DNA from: Flavobacteriales bacterium
GTDB lineage: Bacteria; Bacteroidota; Bacteroidia; Flavobacteriales_F; PHOS-HE28
Direction: 5' to 3'
Assembly (NCBI GenBank): GCA_016721005.1
Contig: JADKJM010000004.1
Coordinates: 379,197 to 443,196, forward strand
DNA: 64,000 nucleotides
Positions 36,301 to 44,043 of this stretch are shown piece after piece. The position numbers were made by a program, and so were the translations under genes. Positions within the stretch are counted from its first letter, which is position 1. Each line of letters starts with the position of its first letter. The notes beneath the pieces are model-generated. The model did not search any database. It worked only from the letters and a program-made list of their open reading frames with translations, and had not been told where the DNA came from.

Positions 36301-36991
36301 GTCGCCCTATGCAACCATCACATTACACAAGGTGCATACGTTCCGCATTGGAGGCTCATACCTCGGTGCGGGGCGTGAACGCTTGGGCACTGCGGATGAC
36401 GATCCCGATGGTGGTGCCGTTCTCGATGTGGATTACGCCGGTGTGCGGCTCGGCTACGAATTGCTCAATGTGGACCGCACGTTCGACCCGGGTCGTGGTG
36501 TGCGTTTCAAAGCGGACCTGGCCTACGATCGCGAACTGAAGCGTGGCATCGACCTGCCGTCAGCAGGTGCTGAATTAACCCTGTACATTCCAATTGCACT
36601 ACCCACCCGAACCGTCTTGGTATTGCGCGGCGGAGCGAACCGTCGTGATGGAGCGGTGGACCCCTTGATGGCCGAACACATCGGTGGGCGCAACACCGTA
36701 CGCGGCATGCGACGGGCGCGTTTCACGGGCAACAGCAACGCCTACTTCAATGGCGAATTGCGCGTCGACCTCTTCAATTACCGCAACCAGGTAGCTCCAT
36801 TCCGTGTAGGTGTGTTGGCCTTCGCTGATGCGGGCCGGGTGTGGGCGGATGGGCTTACCTCGCACAACTGGCACAGCGCCTTTGGGGGCGGCCTTTACAT
36901 CAGCCCGTTCAACATGCTGGTGCTACAGGGTTCCTACGCCGTGAGCGATGTGGATGCGACCGTGGATGTGCGGTTGGGCTTCTTCTTTTGA
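33347..36991 (+). CDS. Metallophosphoesterase fused to a surface-antigen (BamA-like) outer-membrane barrel
   Basis: The 1,214-residue protein has a signal peptide (about 1-22). A calcineurin-like phosphoesterase domain (about 30-330) shows YAIGDAG, FLGDNIYPLG, IPGNHDW, AGHHPLYT and AGHEHG, so all metal-ligand motifs are present. A middle region (about 400-760) contains FDMLIGDWDRHDDQW and YRPIPRDRDQAFF, resembling kinase-like folds. The last about 360 residues look like an Omp85-type barrel ending in an aromatic residue (LGFFF). The phosphoesterase would thus be tethered to the outer membrane. Start at 33347 overlaps the previous stop. Confidence 0.82.
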   Translation: MKQGRTLLAALALLLLTMGSKAQVPAATHVLYAIGDAGESGEDYSAPVLRLLDSLVQADAPTERTILFLGDNIYPLGLHSKDHKLRAADEARLDAQLNAVKDLDARVIFIPGNHDWQQGGDHGMKFVRRQEEYVEKALGKKAFLPDDGCPGPVLLKLGKDAVLLILDTQWWLHHHRKPVGEKDGCEFGSEADVIAALSEELKDAKGKRIIVAGHHPLYTQGEHGGHFPLREHLFPFTALSPKAYVPLPVLGSLYPLYRKLLGDVQDLAHSEYQDMRTALLGQFKQVPGLVYLAGHEHGLQYREQDGVHHVVSGSGSKATYLRHSKDAAFLRSERGLVRLVVHDDGSLRIGYHTISGGTIPAYEVSIPAPPSGIPVAAIPKDTTTDLAAGIAPNADLKASWMHRMFFGSLYRDLWTTPVSPPLMLLDTLHGGAVPKKLGGGMQTRSLRLKAADDREYVLRDVHKYPANALPLELRGTIAEQLVSDGIAASNPYAAVVMPPLSRAVGVPFLRSELVRIPHQRALGEYDALFGGTLALLEERPKGDVEEREDLGGGEEIIGSGDLIHALHSHQDHVVDDRAMVRARLFDMLIGDWDRHDDQWLWSVHKEGKRTVYRPIPRDRDQAFFTQNGLLPKIVSRRWAMRKFQSFGPDIRDISGQNFNARYLDRAYLAGLALEDWLEVADSMRTQLTDADIDAALALFPDTARTLHGARIEAGLKGRRDRLSEIAERAYREQAHTVDIVGTDEDEYIEVIREGDEVIVRMYPLHKGEKVKDELMYERRFHRSETREIRIYGLEGHDKFEMTGEVRRSIKVRVIGGTSKDVIHDHSLVRGPSCQTVVYETRIPGKKKNKLKLEKETRLRMRKVEHALEYDRESFVHDRLMPLVNLGSNPDDGFFFGAGFNYTRQGFRVEPYKWRHQAMVSFAPRTGAFFARYRGQVNEVMGRWGLGMELNALAPDFNHNFFGFGNNTPDITDREDYAYRVDMMQWSPYATITLHKVHTFRIGGSYLGAGRERLGTADDDPDGGAVLDVDYAGVRLGYELLNVDRTFDPGRGVRFKADLAYDRELKRGIDLPSAGAELTLYIPIALPTRTVLVLRGGANRRDGAVDPLMAEHIGGRNTVRGMRRARFTGNSNAYFNGELRVDLFNYRNQVAPFRVGVLAFADAGRVWADGLTSHNWHSAFGGGLYISPFNMLVLQGSYAVSDVDATVDVRLGFFF

Positions 36992-36999
36992 ATGCGAGG

Positions 37000-37728
37000 T
37001 CAAGTGTGGACGTGGCCGGTGGTTTCCATCACCCATACGGTGTAGAGAACGGCCGCGACAATGCCGAACATGAATACCAAATACGACACGCGCAAGAGCT
37101 TGTACTTATGTGATAGGACCTGGCCGAGAAAATACAGGTCGCGCACCATGGACCCGTACAGGTACTCCCGGTCCATCATCATTTCCTTCATCGCCATCTC
37201 GTATTGCTCGAGTCCCATGGCGTGGAAATTTCCGAAGTACAGCAGATTGCCCTCCTTCCGGTCGCACTCATCGCGGGTGGTGATGCCTTTCGTCACTTTC
37301 GGGACCGTGGAGAGGATCGCGAACACCATACTCACCAGACACACCCCGAGCAGGACGAACAGGGGTCCGCGTATTTCCGGATGCAGACCGAGTTGAGGCA
37401 GCAGTCCGGTGATGCACACCGAGATGATGAGCGCATTGATGCTGAGCATGATGTTCGCCTTGTTGTCGGCGATCTTGCTCAATTGGATGTGGTTCTTACC
37501 CGTAGAACGGAACATCGTCTCGATGCCCCGTTCCGGATTCTCCGCCTTGGCTTTGGCTTTCTCAATGGCTTTTTCCTCCGCTTCCGCCGCCTTCTTCTCG
37601 GCCTTGCGTTGCTTCTTCAATGCCTTCTTTTCGTCTTGGCTCAACGCAGTTTCCGATCCCTCTTCCGGGATCCCACCGGTGCCTTCGTTTTCCTCGTGTG
37701 CCATGGTGTGAAAGTTAGGTCCGATCAC
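37000..37728 (-). CDS. Pycsar-type transmembrane effector (PycTM-like, DUF5706)
   Basis: The protein of 234-242 residues has a charged, coiled-coil N-terminus rich in K, E and A (about 25-65). Next comes the family block FRSTGKNHIQLSKIADNKANIMLS, then three hydrophobic spans at about 94-112, 120-142 and 216-236. In PycTM proteins of the Pycsar anti-phage system, this region senses a cyclic pyrimidine nucleotide and the spans then damage the inner membrane. The start is either GTG at 37728, overlapping the upstream stop, or ATG at 37704. It is the last gene of a tightly overlapping three-gene operon led by a cyclase-like protein. Confidence 0.75.
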   Translation of the reverse strand: MIGPNFHTMAHEENEGTGGIPEEGSETALSQDEKKALKKQRKAEKKAAEAEEKAIEKAKAKAENPERGIETMFRSTGKNHIQLSKIADNKANIMLSINALIISVCITGLLPQLGLHPEIRGPLFVLLGVCLVSMVFAILSTVPKVTKGITTRDECDRKEGNLLYFGNFHAMGLEQYEMAMKEMMMDREYLYGSMVRDLYFLGQVLSHKYKLLRVSYLVFMFGIVAAVLYTVWVMETTGHVHT

Positions 37729-37982
37729 TTGCGTTCTTGGGCCAGTAGGGTGCGGATGCGGTCGATGCCCTTCTCCAGGTCGTTCAACGCCTTGGCCAAT
37801 TCCACGTGGTTCAGGTCCGTAATGCGCAAGGGTTTGTCGGTGCCGGCGCCTTCCAAGAGATCCTTCAGCTTTTGCAGTTTCTTGGCGTCTTTCTTCACCT
37901 TCTTCTCGGCTTTGCGTGCCGCCTTCTGTTCGGGTGTTTCCGGTGTTGCTGTCTTTGCGGGTTGCTCGTTGGTCGTGCTCAT
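37725..37982 (-). CDS. Small lysine-rich coiled-coil protein of the Pycsar-like operon
   Basis: The 85-residue protein is highly charged, with a K/A/E-rich helix (EQKAARKAEKKVKKDAKKLQKL) followed by a short C-terminal helical part (DLNHVELAKALNDLEKGIDRIRTLL). It has no membrane span or enzymatic motif. Its ATG overlaps the stop of the cyclase-like gene (ATGA), and its own stop overlaps the GTG start of the effector gene. It could be an adaptor or inhibitor of the effector, whose N-terminus is similarly charged. No family was recognised. Confidence 0.6.
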   Translation of the reverse strand: MSTTNEQPAKTATPETPEQKAARKAEKKVKKDAKKLQKLKDLLEGAGTDKPLRITDLNHVELAKALNDLEKGIDRIRTLLAQERK

Positions 37983-39118
37983 GGTTCGGTAAGGACGTTG
38001 GTTACTATTTGGTTGGTTGTTGTGGTCCCTTGATCGGATCGGGAACTCTCTTTTTCGACAAGGGTCTTTAAGTGTTGAAGTGCTGCGGATTGCCATTTCC
38101 CCATGCGCCGTTCGGCGAATCCGAGCATCAAGCGGCCCATGATGGACCCTGGTACCAAATGGGTTGTGCTCGCCAATCGCGATCCCGTTCCTTCCGGAGC
38201 GATCACGTACTGAGTATAGGCCATGGAAATGAACGGCACCTTCAGGGTACGCTCCACGAACTCGAACCCTTCACCTGCCCGTCCGCCGCTCACCGTCTCC
38301 TGTACCACCTGCCCGACGGGAAGTACGCACGTGTGCCTTGAACCACGCCGGTTAACGTACTGATCGGTACGTTCGATGCGCGTCGCGACCGGGTCCCACT
38401 CGCTACGCCGTTCAATATCCGTGAGCGCGCGAAAAACCAACACCGGCGATGCATCAATGTTGATTGACCGCACGATCGGATCCGCAGCTTTCGGCAATGG
38501 TTCTGCAGCCTGGTCCGCTTCCTCCACGAGTTCATGGAGCTTGGATATATCCAATACATGGTAACGGACTGCCGGTAGATCCTCGTATTCCTCCAGCCCT
38601 TCCGCCGATCGCGTAATGCCGTCGTTCAACGGAATGGGATGGCCTTGGACAAGGGCATCCGTGAGCAGGATGTACTCATGACCGGCCACCTTGTTCTTCA
38701 ACAACCGGTGCGCCATGATCACCTCTGCGCCGTAAGGTTTCGAGCGCCCCCCGACGGTGATCATCCGGATCGCGCCTGCATGCGCGACGAACTTGAGGGT
38801 GAGCCGCTCCGCAGTGCTGCACGCACCGCAATCACAGATCCGGTGCGTGGAATACCGGTGCAGATGCCGATGGAAGCGCACGAACATGCGTTGGCATTGT
38901 TCGAGCAGGGCATCGACCGTGGGCGGGGAACGGTCGGAATAGAAGAAGACCGCGTCGCCCTCGACCTCGGCTACTGTAAGGCCCAGCCTGTCCTCATCGA
39001 TCAGGAGCTCGATCAATTCACTGATGATGTGCTGCCCGTGATCGATGTCGGTGCGCTCCACGAACCGCGTGAACCCACTGATGTCGGGCAGGAAGAGAAG
39101 CGCGTGGTTATTGGGCAT
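37979..39118 (-). CDS. Nucleotide-cyclase-like DUF2652 protein fused to an SRPBCC domain
   Basis: Residues 1-200 resemble class III nucleotide cyclases: FLPDISGFTRFVE (about 9-21) matches the first metal-aspartate motif. VEGDAVFFYS (about 53-62) matches the second, and YGAEVIMAHRLLKN (about 128-141) occupies the place of the V-N-x-A-x-R motif. The arginine there is kept but the asparagine is not. A CDCGAC cluster (about 96-101) is typical of DUF2652. Residues about 220-365 form an SRPBCC (START-like) lipid- or ligand-binding domain. It heads an operon with a PycTM-like effector, which suggests it makes or senses the effector's nucleotide signal. Catalytic activity is unproven. Confidence 0.72.
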   Translation of the reverse strand: MPNNHALLFLPDISGFTRFVERTDIDHGQHIISELIELLIDEDRLGLTVAEVEGDAVFFYSDRSPPTVDALLEQCQRMFVRFHRHLHRYSTHRICDCGACSTAERLTLKFVAHAGAIRMITVGGRSKPYGAEVIMAHRLLKNKVAGHEYILLTDALVQGHPIPLNDGITRSAEGLEEYEDLPAVRYHVLDISKLHELVEEADQAAEPLPKAADPIVRSINIDASPVLVFRALTDIERRSEWDPVATRIERTDQYVNRRGSRHTCVLPVGQVVQETVSGGRAGEGFEFVERTLKVPFISMAYTQYVIAPEGTGSRLASTTHLVPGSIMGRLMLGFAERRMGKWQSAALQHLKTLVEKESSRSDQGTTTTNQIVTNVLTEP

Positions 39119-39320
39119 GGTCTTGCGGTGGTCGGCCGTGTTCCGGGTTCCTGACCAAATGCAAGCGCTTGGGAAGGTACGGTGCCCTGTCCCAAGGCAT
39201 GCTTATCCACGACCATAGTTCCTAGAGCAGCGATACCCCGTTGTCCTATCGCGCAACCTGCTCCTATCGGGTTCCGGCCGTCATACGCAGGTGTCACGCC
39301 TGATCACGCGGGTGTCGCGC
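39119..39320. other. Upstream region of the Pycsar-like operon
   Basis: About 200 bases between the cyclase-like gene start and the tandem repeats. The promoter of the operon must lie here, but I see no convincing operator or regulatory motif. Confidence 0.4.
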
Positions 39321-39908
39321 CTGGACCCGATCGAGTTGAGCCCGGACTCGATCGAGCTGAGCCCGGACCCGATCGAGCTGAGCCCGGACCCGATCGAGCT
39401 GAGCCTGGACTCGATCGTGTTGAGCCCGGACTCGATCGAGTTGAGCCCGGACCCGATCGAGCTGAGCCCGGACCCGATCGAGCTGAGCCCGGACCCGATC
39501 GAGCTGAGCCCGGACTCGATCGAGTTGAGCCCGGACCCGATCGAGCTGAGCCCGGACCCGATCGAGCTGAGCCCGGACCCGATCGAGCTGAGCCTGGACT
39601 CGATCGTGTTGGAGCCCGGACTCGATCGAGTTGAGCCCGGACCCGATCGAGCTGAGCCCGGACCCGATCGAGCTGAGCCCGGACCCGATCGAGCTGAGCC
39701 CGGACCCGATCGAGCTGAGCCTGGACTCGATCGTGTTGAGCCCGGACTCGATCGAGTTGAGCCCGGACCCGATCGAGCTGAGCCCGGAGCCGATCGAGCT
39801 GAGCCCGGACCCGATCGAGCTGAGCCCGGACTCGATCGAGCTGAGCCTGGACCCGATCGAGCTGAGCCCGGGCTCGATCGTGTTGAGCCCGGGCTCGATC
39901 GTGTTGAG
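39321..39908. repeat. Tandem array of 28 units of 21 bp
   Basis: The unit is CCCGGACCCGAT followed by CGAGCTGAG, repeated head to tail 28 times with a few point variants (CTC for CCC, GTT for GCT, CGT for CGA, CCT for CCC). A single extra G lies at about 39613. A variant pair beginning CCTGGACTCGATCGTG recurs at units 5, 14 and 20, so there is a higher-order repeat. Because 21 is a multiple of three and the unit lacks stops, several frames stay open on both strands. In one plus-strand frame the unit reads PGPDRAE. Each unit contains the palindrome CGATCG. Confidence 0.95.
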
Positions 39909-40030
39909 CCCGGACTCTTGATGGTAGCGCCAGAGCTCTTGATGGTTGAGCCGCGACTCTTGATGGTTGCCCCCGGACTCTCGTTGGTTGAGCGATCGAT
40001 CCATCGCCTCGCGCCATCATTCGATCGCGT
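39909..40030. repeat. Degenerate 21-bp repeats continuing the array
   Basis: After the regular array the 21-base period continues with diverged units that share CTCTTGATGGTTG, seen four times, followed by weaker ones. The period and phase are kept, so this is an older, decaying edge of the same array. Confidence 0.7.
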
Positions 40031-40296
40031 TGCACCATGATCCGATCGTTCTGCACCGGGACAATCCCTTCTCCACCCCCCGGAAAAAGCCCCTCCTTTC
40101 GGAAGGGGGTTCGGCGCCGACACGAAGCGTACGAAAGTGACAGCGGTGGATGTTGTCCCCTTCACGGCAACTGCCCCAACCTGTGATGCAAACCCGAAGG
40201 AGACTTGTCGAAGGTGCAGATCTACAGCCTGCGCAGGTTCTATGTGGTAAGGAAGTTTGAACCGATCTGAAGACCTTTGGACCAACCACGAGCAGG
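40031..40296. other. Intergenic region downstream of the dodecaheme cytochrome gene
   Basis: No supported gene. It contains the intrinsic terminator at 40084-40108 for the minus-strand cytochrome operon. Confidence 0.5.
40084..40108 (-). terminator. Rho-independent terminator of the dodecaheme cytochrome operon
   Basis: On the minus strand CCCCTTCC, a GAAA tetraloop and GGAGGGG form a strong stem with one bulge, followed by CTTTTT. It lies about 190 bases after the stop codon of the multiheme cytochrome gene. Confidence 0.7.
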
Positions 40297-41292
40297 TCAG
40301 TCGTCATCATCATCACCGTGCTTGCCACCGTGGTGGCCCTCTTTCTTACCACCGCCCTCCTTGTCCTCCCCACTGCGGTGGCACTTGACGCACTCATCAA
40401 TGTTCGTGATGCCCTCCTCGCGATGCTCGCTCATGATCTTGCTCGGCGTGTGTTCGTGGCAGCCGTAACAGGAATACTCAGCGTAGTCGTTCGCCCGGTG
40501 ACAGGTCGCGCACGTCGCATTGTGGTCGCCATCAAGCCGGAAGTACTTGCCGTGATCGAAGGTGGACGGCTTCCAGGCGTTCGTGGTGTGGCAGCTCGCG
40601 CAGTTCTCCTTGTTGTTCCGGTGGAATTCATCGGTGGGTACGTTGTGGCAGGTCGCGCAGGCGTTCCGCTCCGCAACGGAAAGCGTGGCGTGATCGAATT
40701 GCGCGGGCCTCCATCCGCTGGTGCCATGGCAACTTGAGCAGTTCGCAACGGTGCGCTCATGCACTGCATCGGCCGGTTTGGTGTGGCAGCTGGCGCATGC
40801 ATCACGGACATCGCGTGCCATAAGCGCATGATCGAATGCCCGCACGGGTTTCCATCCGCTGGTATCGTGACAGGCGGAACAGGAGGGCGGCAACTTCGCG
40901 TGCAACTCATCCGCAGGTGTTGCGTGGCAGCGCTTGCAATCATTTCGCACAGGAACGGGCAGCACCAGGTGATGGAAGCCGTCCATTGCGTTCCGGGCTT
41001 GCCGCCCCTGATGTTCACTGTGGCAATCGACGCAGGACATTTCCGCGAGCGCCTCGTGGAAAAGCGTTGGCTCGGTGCGGTGTACGGTATCACGTCCGAT
41101 TTCGGCGACGGTATGGCAAGCGATGCAGCGCTCGTTGGGCAGACCGCCGAAGGGCTGGTGGCAGGCGAAGCAATCGTTACGGGTCACTTGGTGCGCCTCG
41201 GACAATTCGCCCGGCTCCATCATCCGGTGCGGAAAGAGGAACACCAGGGCGGTGCATAACCCGAACAAGGCAAGGACGATGAGCCACCTCAT
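40297..41292 (-). CDS. Dodecaheme c-type cytochrome, membrane-anchored
   Basis: The 331-residue protein has an N-terminal span (WLIVLALFGLCTALVFLF) and twelve CxxCH heme motifs in about 260 residues: CFACH, CIACH, CVDCH, CKRCH, CSACH, CASCH, CSSCH, CATCH, CASCH, CATCH, CYGCH and CVKCH. The last 30 residues are acidic and histidine/glycine-rich. The spacing suggests repeated class III-type heme modules on the periplasmic side. The ATG at 41292 overlaps the stop of the upstream membrane protein (ATGA), so the pair probably forms a quinol-to-periplasm electron conduit. Confidence 0.88.
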   Translation of the reverse strand: MRWLIVLALFGLCTALVFLFPHRMMEPGELSEAHQVTRNDCFACHQPFGGLPNERCIACHTVAEIGRDTVHRTEPTLFHEALAEMSCVDCHSEHQGRQARNAMDGFHHLVLPVPVRNDCKRCHATPADELHAKLPPSCSACHDTSGWKPVRAFDHALMARDVRDACASCHTKPADAVHERTVANCSSCHGTSGWRPAQFDHATLSVAERNACATCHNVPTDEFHRNNKENCASCHTTNAWKPSTFDHGKYFRLDGDHNATCATCHRANDYAEYSCYGCHEHTPSKIMSEHREEGITNIDECVKCHRSGEDKEGGGKKEGHHGGKHGDDDDD

Positions 41293-41885
41293 TTGATGAA
41301 CATCCAGATGGACACCATGTGCATGAGCGAAAAGATGGCGACCAGCAAGGCGATGGGCACATGCACCACGCGCCACTGTTTCATCGCGCTCACCGCAACA
41401 AGGTCCAGGAACAACTCCTTCTCCACCTGGCCGGGATCGAGACCGGAGGCGATCAAGGCACTACGCCGATCGTCAACGGTGGCGCTCGCCCGCTTCAACA
41501 GGAACTTGCCCACCAACCCGCTGGCCACACTGATCAGCAGGAACACGGTGGCGATCCATGGAAGTTGCGCGTTGAAGTGGATGCCCGCATGCACCAGGAT
41601 CATCACCGATCCGACCCAAGCCAAGTACTCGTGCAGTGCGAGCAACTTCTTCGGTGAGCCGGAGCGGATGATCTTCCGCTTGCGGAGCGAGTAGCCGAAG
41701 GAGGCGATGATGATCGCGGTGCCAATGGGGCCCAGATAGCGGCCCACACGGACCAGATGCAAGGCGTGCAAGGCGTAGTCGATGACAATGGTGATAAGGA
41801 CCATCGTCGCGAACATGCCCAGGAACGGGATTACCTGCCCGATGAGCACAGGCATCCGAACTTGGGAAGGATCCGAGGCCGACAT
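41289..41885 (-). CDS. Multi-span membrane protein, likely cytochrome b-type partner of the dodecaheme cytochrome
   Basis: From the ATG at 41885 the protein has 198 residues with about five hydrophobic spans. Histidines in spans or at their edges (LHALHL, LHEYLAWVGSVMILVHAGIHF, HVPIALLVAIFSLMHMV) could ligate hemes b. The final span ends in VSIWMFIK. It has the look of ferric-reductase-like or cytochrome b561-type membrane proteins. Paired with the overlapping dodecaheme gene it would oxidise menaquinol. The exact family is not certain; a longer frame upstream has no support. Confidence 0.65.
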   Translation of the reverse strand: MSASDPSQVRMPVLIGQVIPFLGMFATMVLITIVIDYALHALHLVRVGRYLGPIGTAIIIASFGYSLRKRKIIRSGSPKKLLALHEYLAWVGSVMILVHAGIHFNAQLPWIATVFLLISVASGLVGKFLLKRASATVDDRRSALIASGLDPGQVEKELFLDLVAVSAMKQWRVVHVPIALLVAIFSLMHMVSIWMFIK

Positions 41886-42030
41886 TGTGTAAAAATAGGT
41901 TTCACTTGGGTGTTGGAACTGAGACAAGTCAATGCATGCGCCATGAATGACTGCCCTTCCTGCGCTATCCCTTGATCGACCCGAACAGGTGCGCAATACC
42001 GCGACTACCGTAGCGGCTCTTCGAGGTGCC

Positions 42031-44030
42031 CTACACCCCCGAGAACTCCACCTTCTTCCCGATCGACGTAAGCCCCAGCATGGCATCCTTCGAAGAGAAC
42101 ACGGTCTGCAGGTGCGCGAGCTCGGAACTGGGTCCTTTGGCCTCGTCGATCAAGCGGTCGGCGAGGCGCAGTGCGATGGGCGCCTTGGTTGATAGGATCT
42201 TCTTGATGCGCACGATCTCTTCGAGGTTCAAGCCGTTCGGCGCATGGTCCATGGCCAGCAGTTCATCGACCCCGTGCTTTCCGAAGAATTCCGCGAGCGA
42301 ACTCCACTTGGTCGTCAGCTCAGGGTCGCAGCGTTGTGGCAAGGCTTCACGTCCGTCCATCAGATCCGCCAAGCGATCGCGGTCGATCACGCGGTCCGCC
42401 AAGCCGATCTCTTCCGCCTGCGTGGCGTCCAACATGCGGCCGGTGTGGATGAGGTACTTCGCCATGCCCTTGCCCACGCGGGCCACGCTGCGCTGGGTGC
42501 CGCCAAGGCCGGGGTAGATCCCGATCCCCGTTTCCGGGAACGCGAGCTTCGCCCCTGGCAGCGCTAGGATCAGATCGGCGCACAGGGCGAGTTCCAGACC
42601 GCCGCCCAAGGTGAGGCCATTGAGGACGGCCACGACCTTCTTCGCCGAGGAGTCGATCCGTGCGAACACTTCCTGGCCGTACTGTGTGAAGCGATCGATC
42701 CTTCCAGATCGCCCTTCTTCATGTGATCGACGAAGAACTTGATGTCGGCACCGGCCATGAAGGCCTTGCCGGAACCGATGAGGAAGATCGTATCGATCGA
42801 AGGGTCTTCATCCGCGGCCTTGAACTTCGCGTCCAACTGGCGCACCACGAGTTCGTTCAGCGCATTGCTGTCCTCCGGGCGGTCCAGTTCGATCACCGCG
42901 ATGTTCTTCTTCTTCTTCCGCAACTTCACGAACTCCATGCTCCAATGCGCAGGGCCGATGGACTTGGGAACGGGAGTGCCGTGTCGCGCAGCCATGGCGG
43001 ACAAGAGCCTCCGCACTTCTGCCTCGCCGTAGCGCTCCATCAGATCGATCGGACCCTTGCGCCAGCGCAGGCCGATCCGCGCGCCGCGGTTGATCTCCAC
43101 AGCACCGCAAACCTGCTCATCGAGTAGTTGGGAACAGACCAGGAACACGGTGCCTAGCATGCGCTCCGAGATCACACGGGCCTTCGCCTCGTCCGTGTCG
43201 GCTTCACCTTCCAATACCCAAAGCTGCTTCGCTTCGGCCTGCTGCTTCAGGCGATCGCTCACGGCGTACAACGGACCGAAAACCTCCAGCGTGCGCTGTG
43301 CGTGATAGGCCACGGGGACACCGGTGGCGTTCATCAGCGCGAACGGTCCCATGCCGATCCCGAAGGTGCGCATGCACACGGCATCGATCGTGGGGATGTC
43401 GGCCACGCCTTCATCGAGCAAGCGCGCAGCCTCGTTGAGCCATGGGACGAAGTAGCGGTTCACCACGAAGCCGTTGGCATCCTTGCAGGTGATCGCGTCC
43501 TTTCCGGAACGCTCGCAGAACGCGCGCACGGCATCGAACACTTCGGGCGATGTGTGTGCTCCGGGGATGATCTCCACCAAGCGGTTCTTCGCTGCGTGGT
43601 AGAAGTAGTGCAGGCCGATGAAGCGTTCGGGATGCGATGCCGACGTGGCCAGGTCGGTGATCGAGAACGAAGAGGTGTTGGTAGCCAGGATGGTGGTCGA
43701 TGGAACGACGCCGTCCAGCGTGCGGAACAGTTGCGCTTTCGCGTCGCGGTCCTCGAAGATGGCTTCCACCACGAGGTCGCAGCCTTTCATGTCCTGCAGG
43801 TCGGCGGTGCCGGTGATGCGTGCCAAGGCATCATTCATGAGCGCTTCGCTGAACACCTTGCGTTCGACGCCTTGGGCCAACATCGTGCGGATCTGCCCCA
43901 TGCCTTTCTCCACGGAAGGTTGATCGCGGTCTGCCAGCAGGACAGTGAAGCCTTCCTGTGCAAATTTCTGCGCGATGGCCGCACCCATGGTGCCTGCACC
44001 GACCACGCCGACGGTCTTGATCGTTCTCAT
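42031..44030 (-). CDS. 3-hydroxyacyl-CoA dehydrogenase/enoyl-CoA hydratase fusion (one frameshift)
   Basis: The N-terminal half is an NAD-binding 3-hydroxyacyl-CoA dehydrogenase (VGVVGAGTMGAAIAQ at about 5-20, then the two C-terminal domains). From about residue 370 the protein becomes an enoyl-CoA hydratase (GSGKAFMAGADIKFF, and after the break LNGLTLGGGLELALCADL and PETGIGIYPGLGGTQR). Two frames (42570-44030 and 42031-42669) join near 42690 where GSIA is followed by FTQYGQEVFARIDS; one base is missing or extra there. Dehydrogenase-first order is the reverse of FadB. In this operon it should oxidise the C7 and C4 intermediates after ring opening. Confidence 0.82.
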
Positions 44031-44043
44031 AGCTGGTCTTCGT

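Noticed and set aside
39321..39908. CRISPR array
   Set aside because: Units are directly adjacent without spacers and no cas genes are present.
39281..40285. Long open frames on both strands across the 21-bp repeats, up to 334 codons
   Set aside because: They arise because the unit length is a multiple of three and contains no stop; only one plus-strand frame shows any sign of being coding, and that is recorded as a hypothesis.
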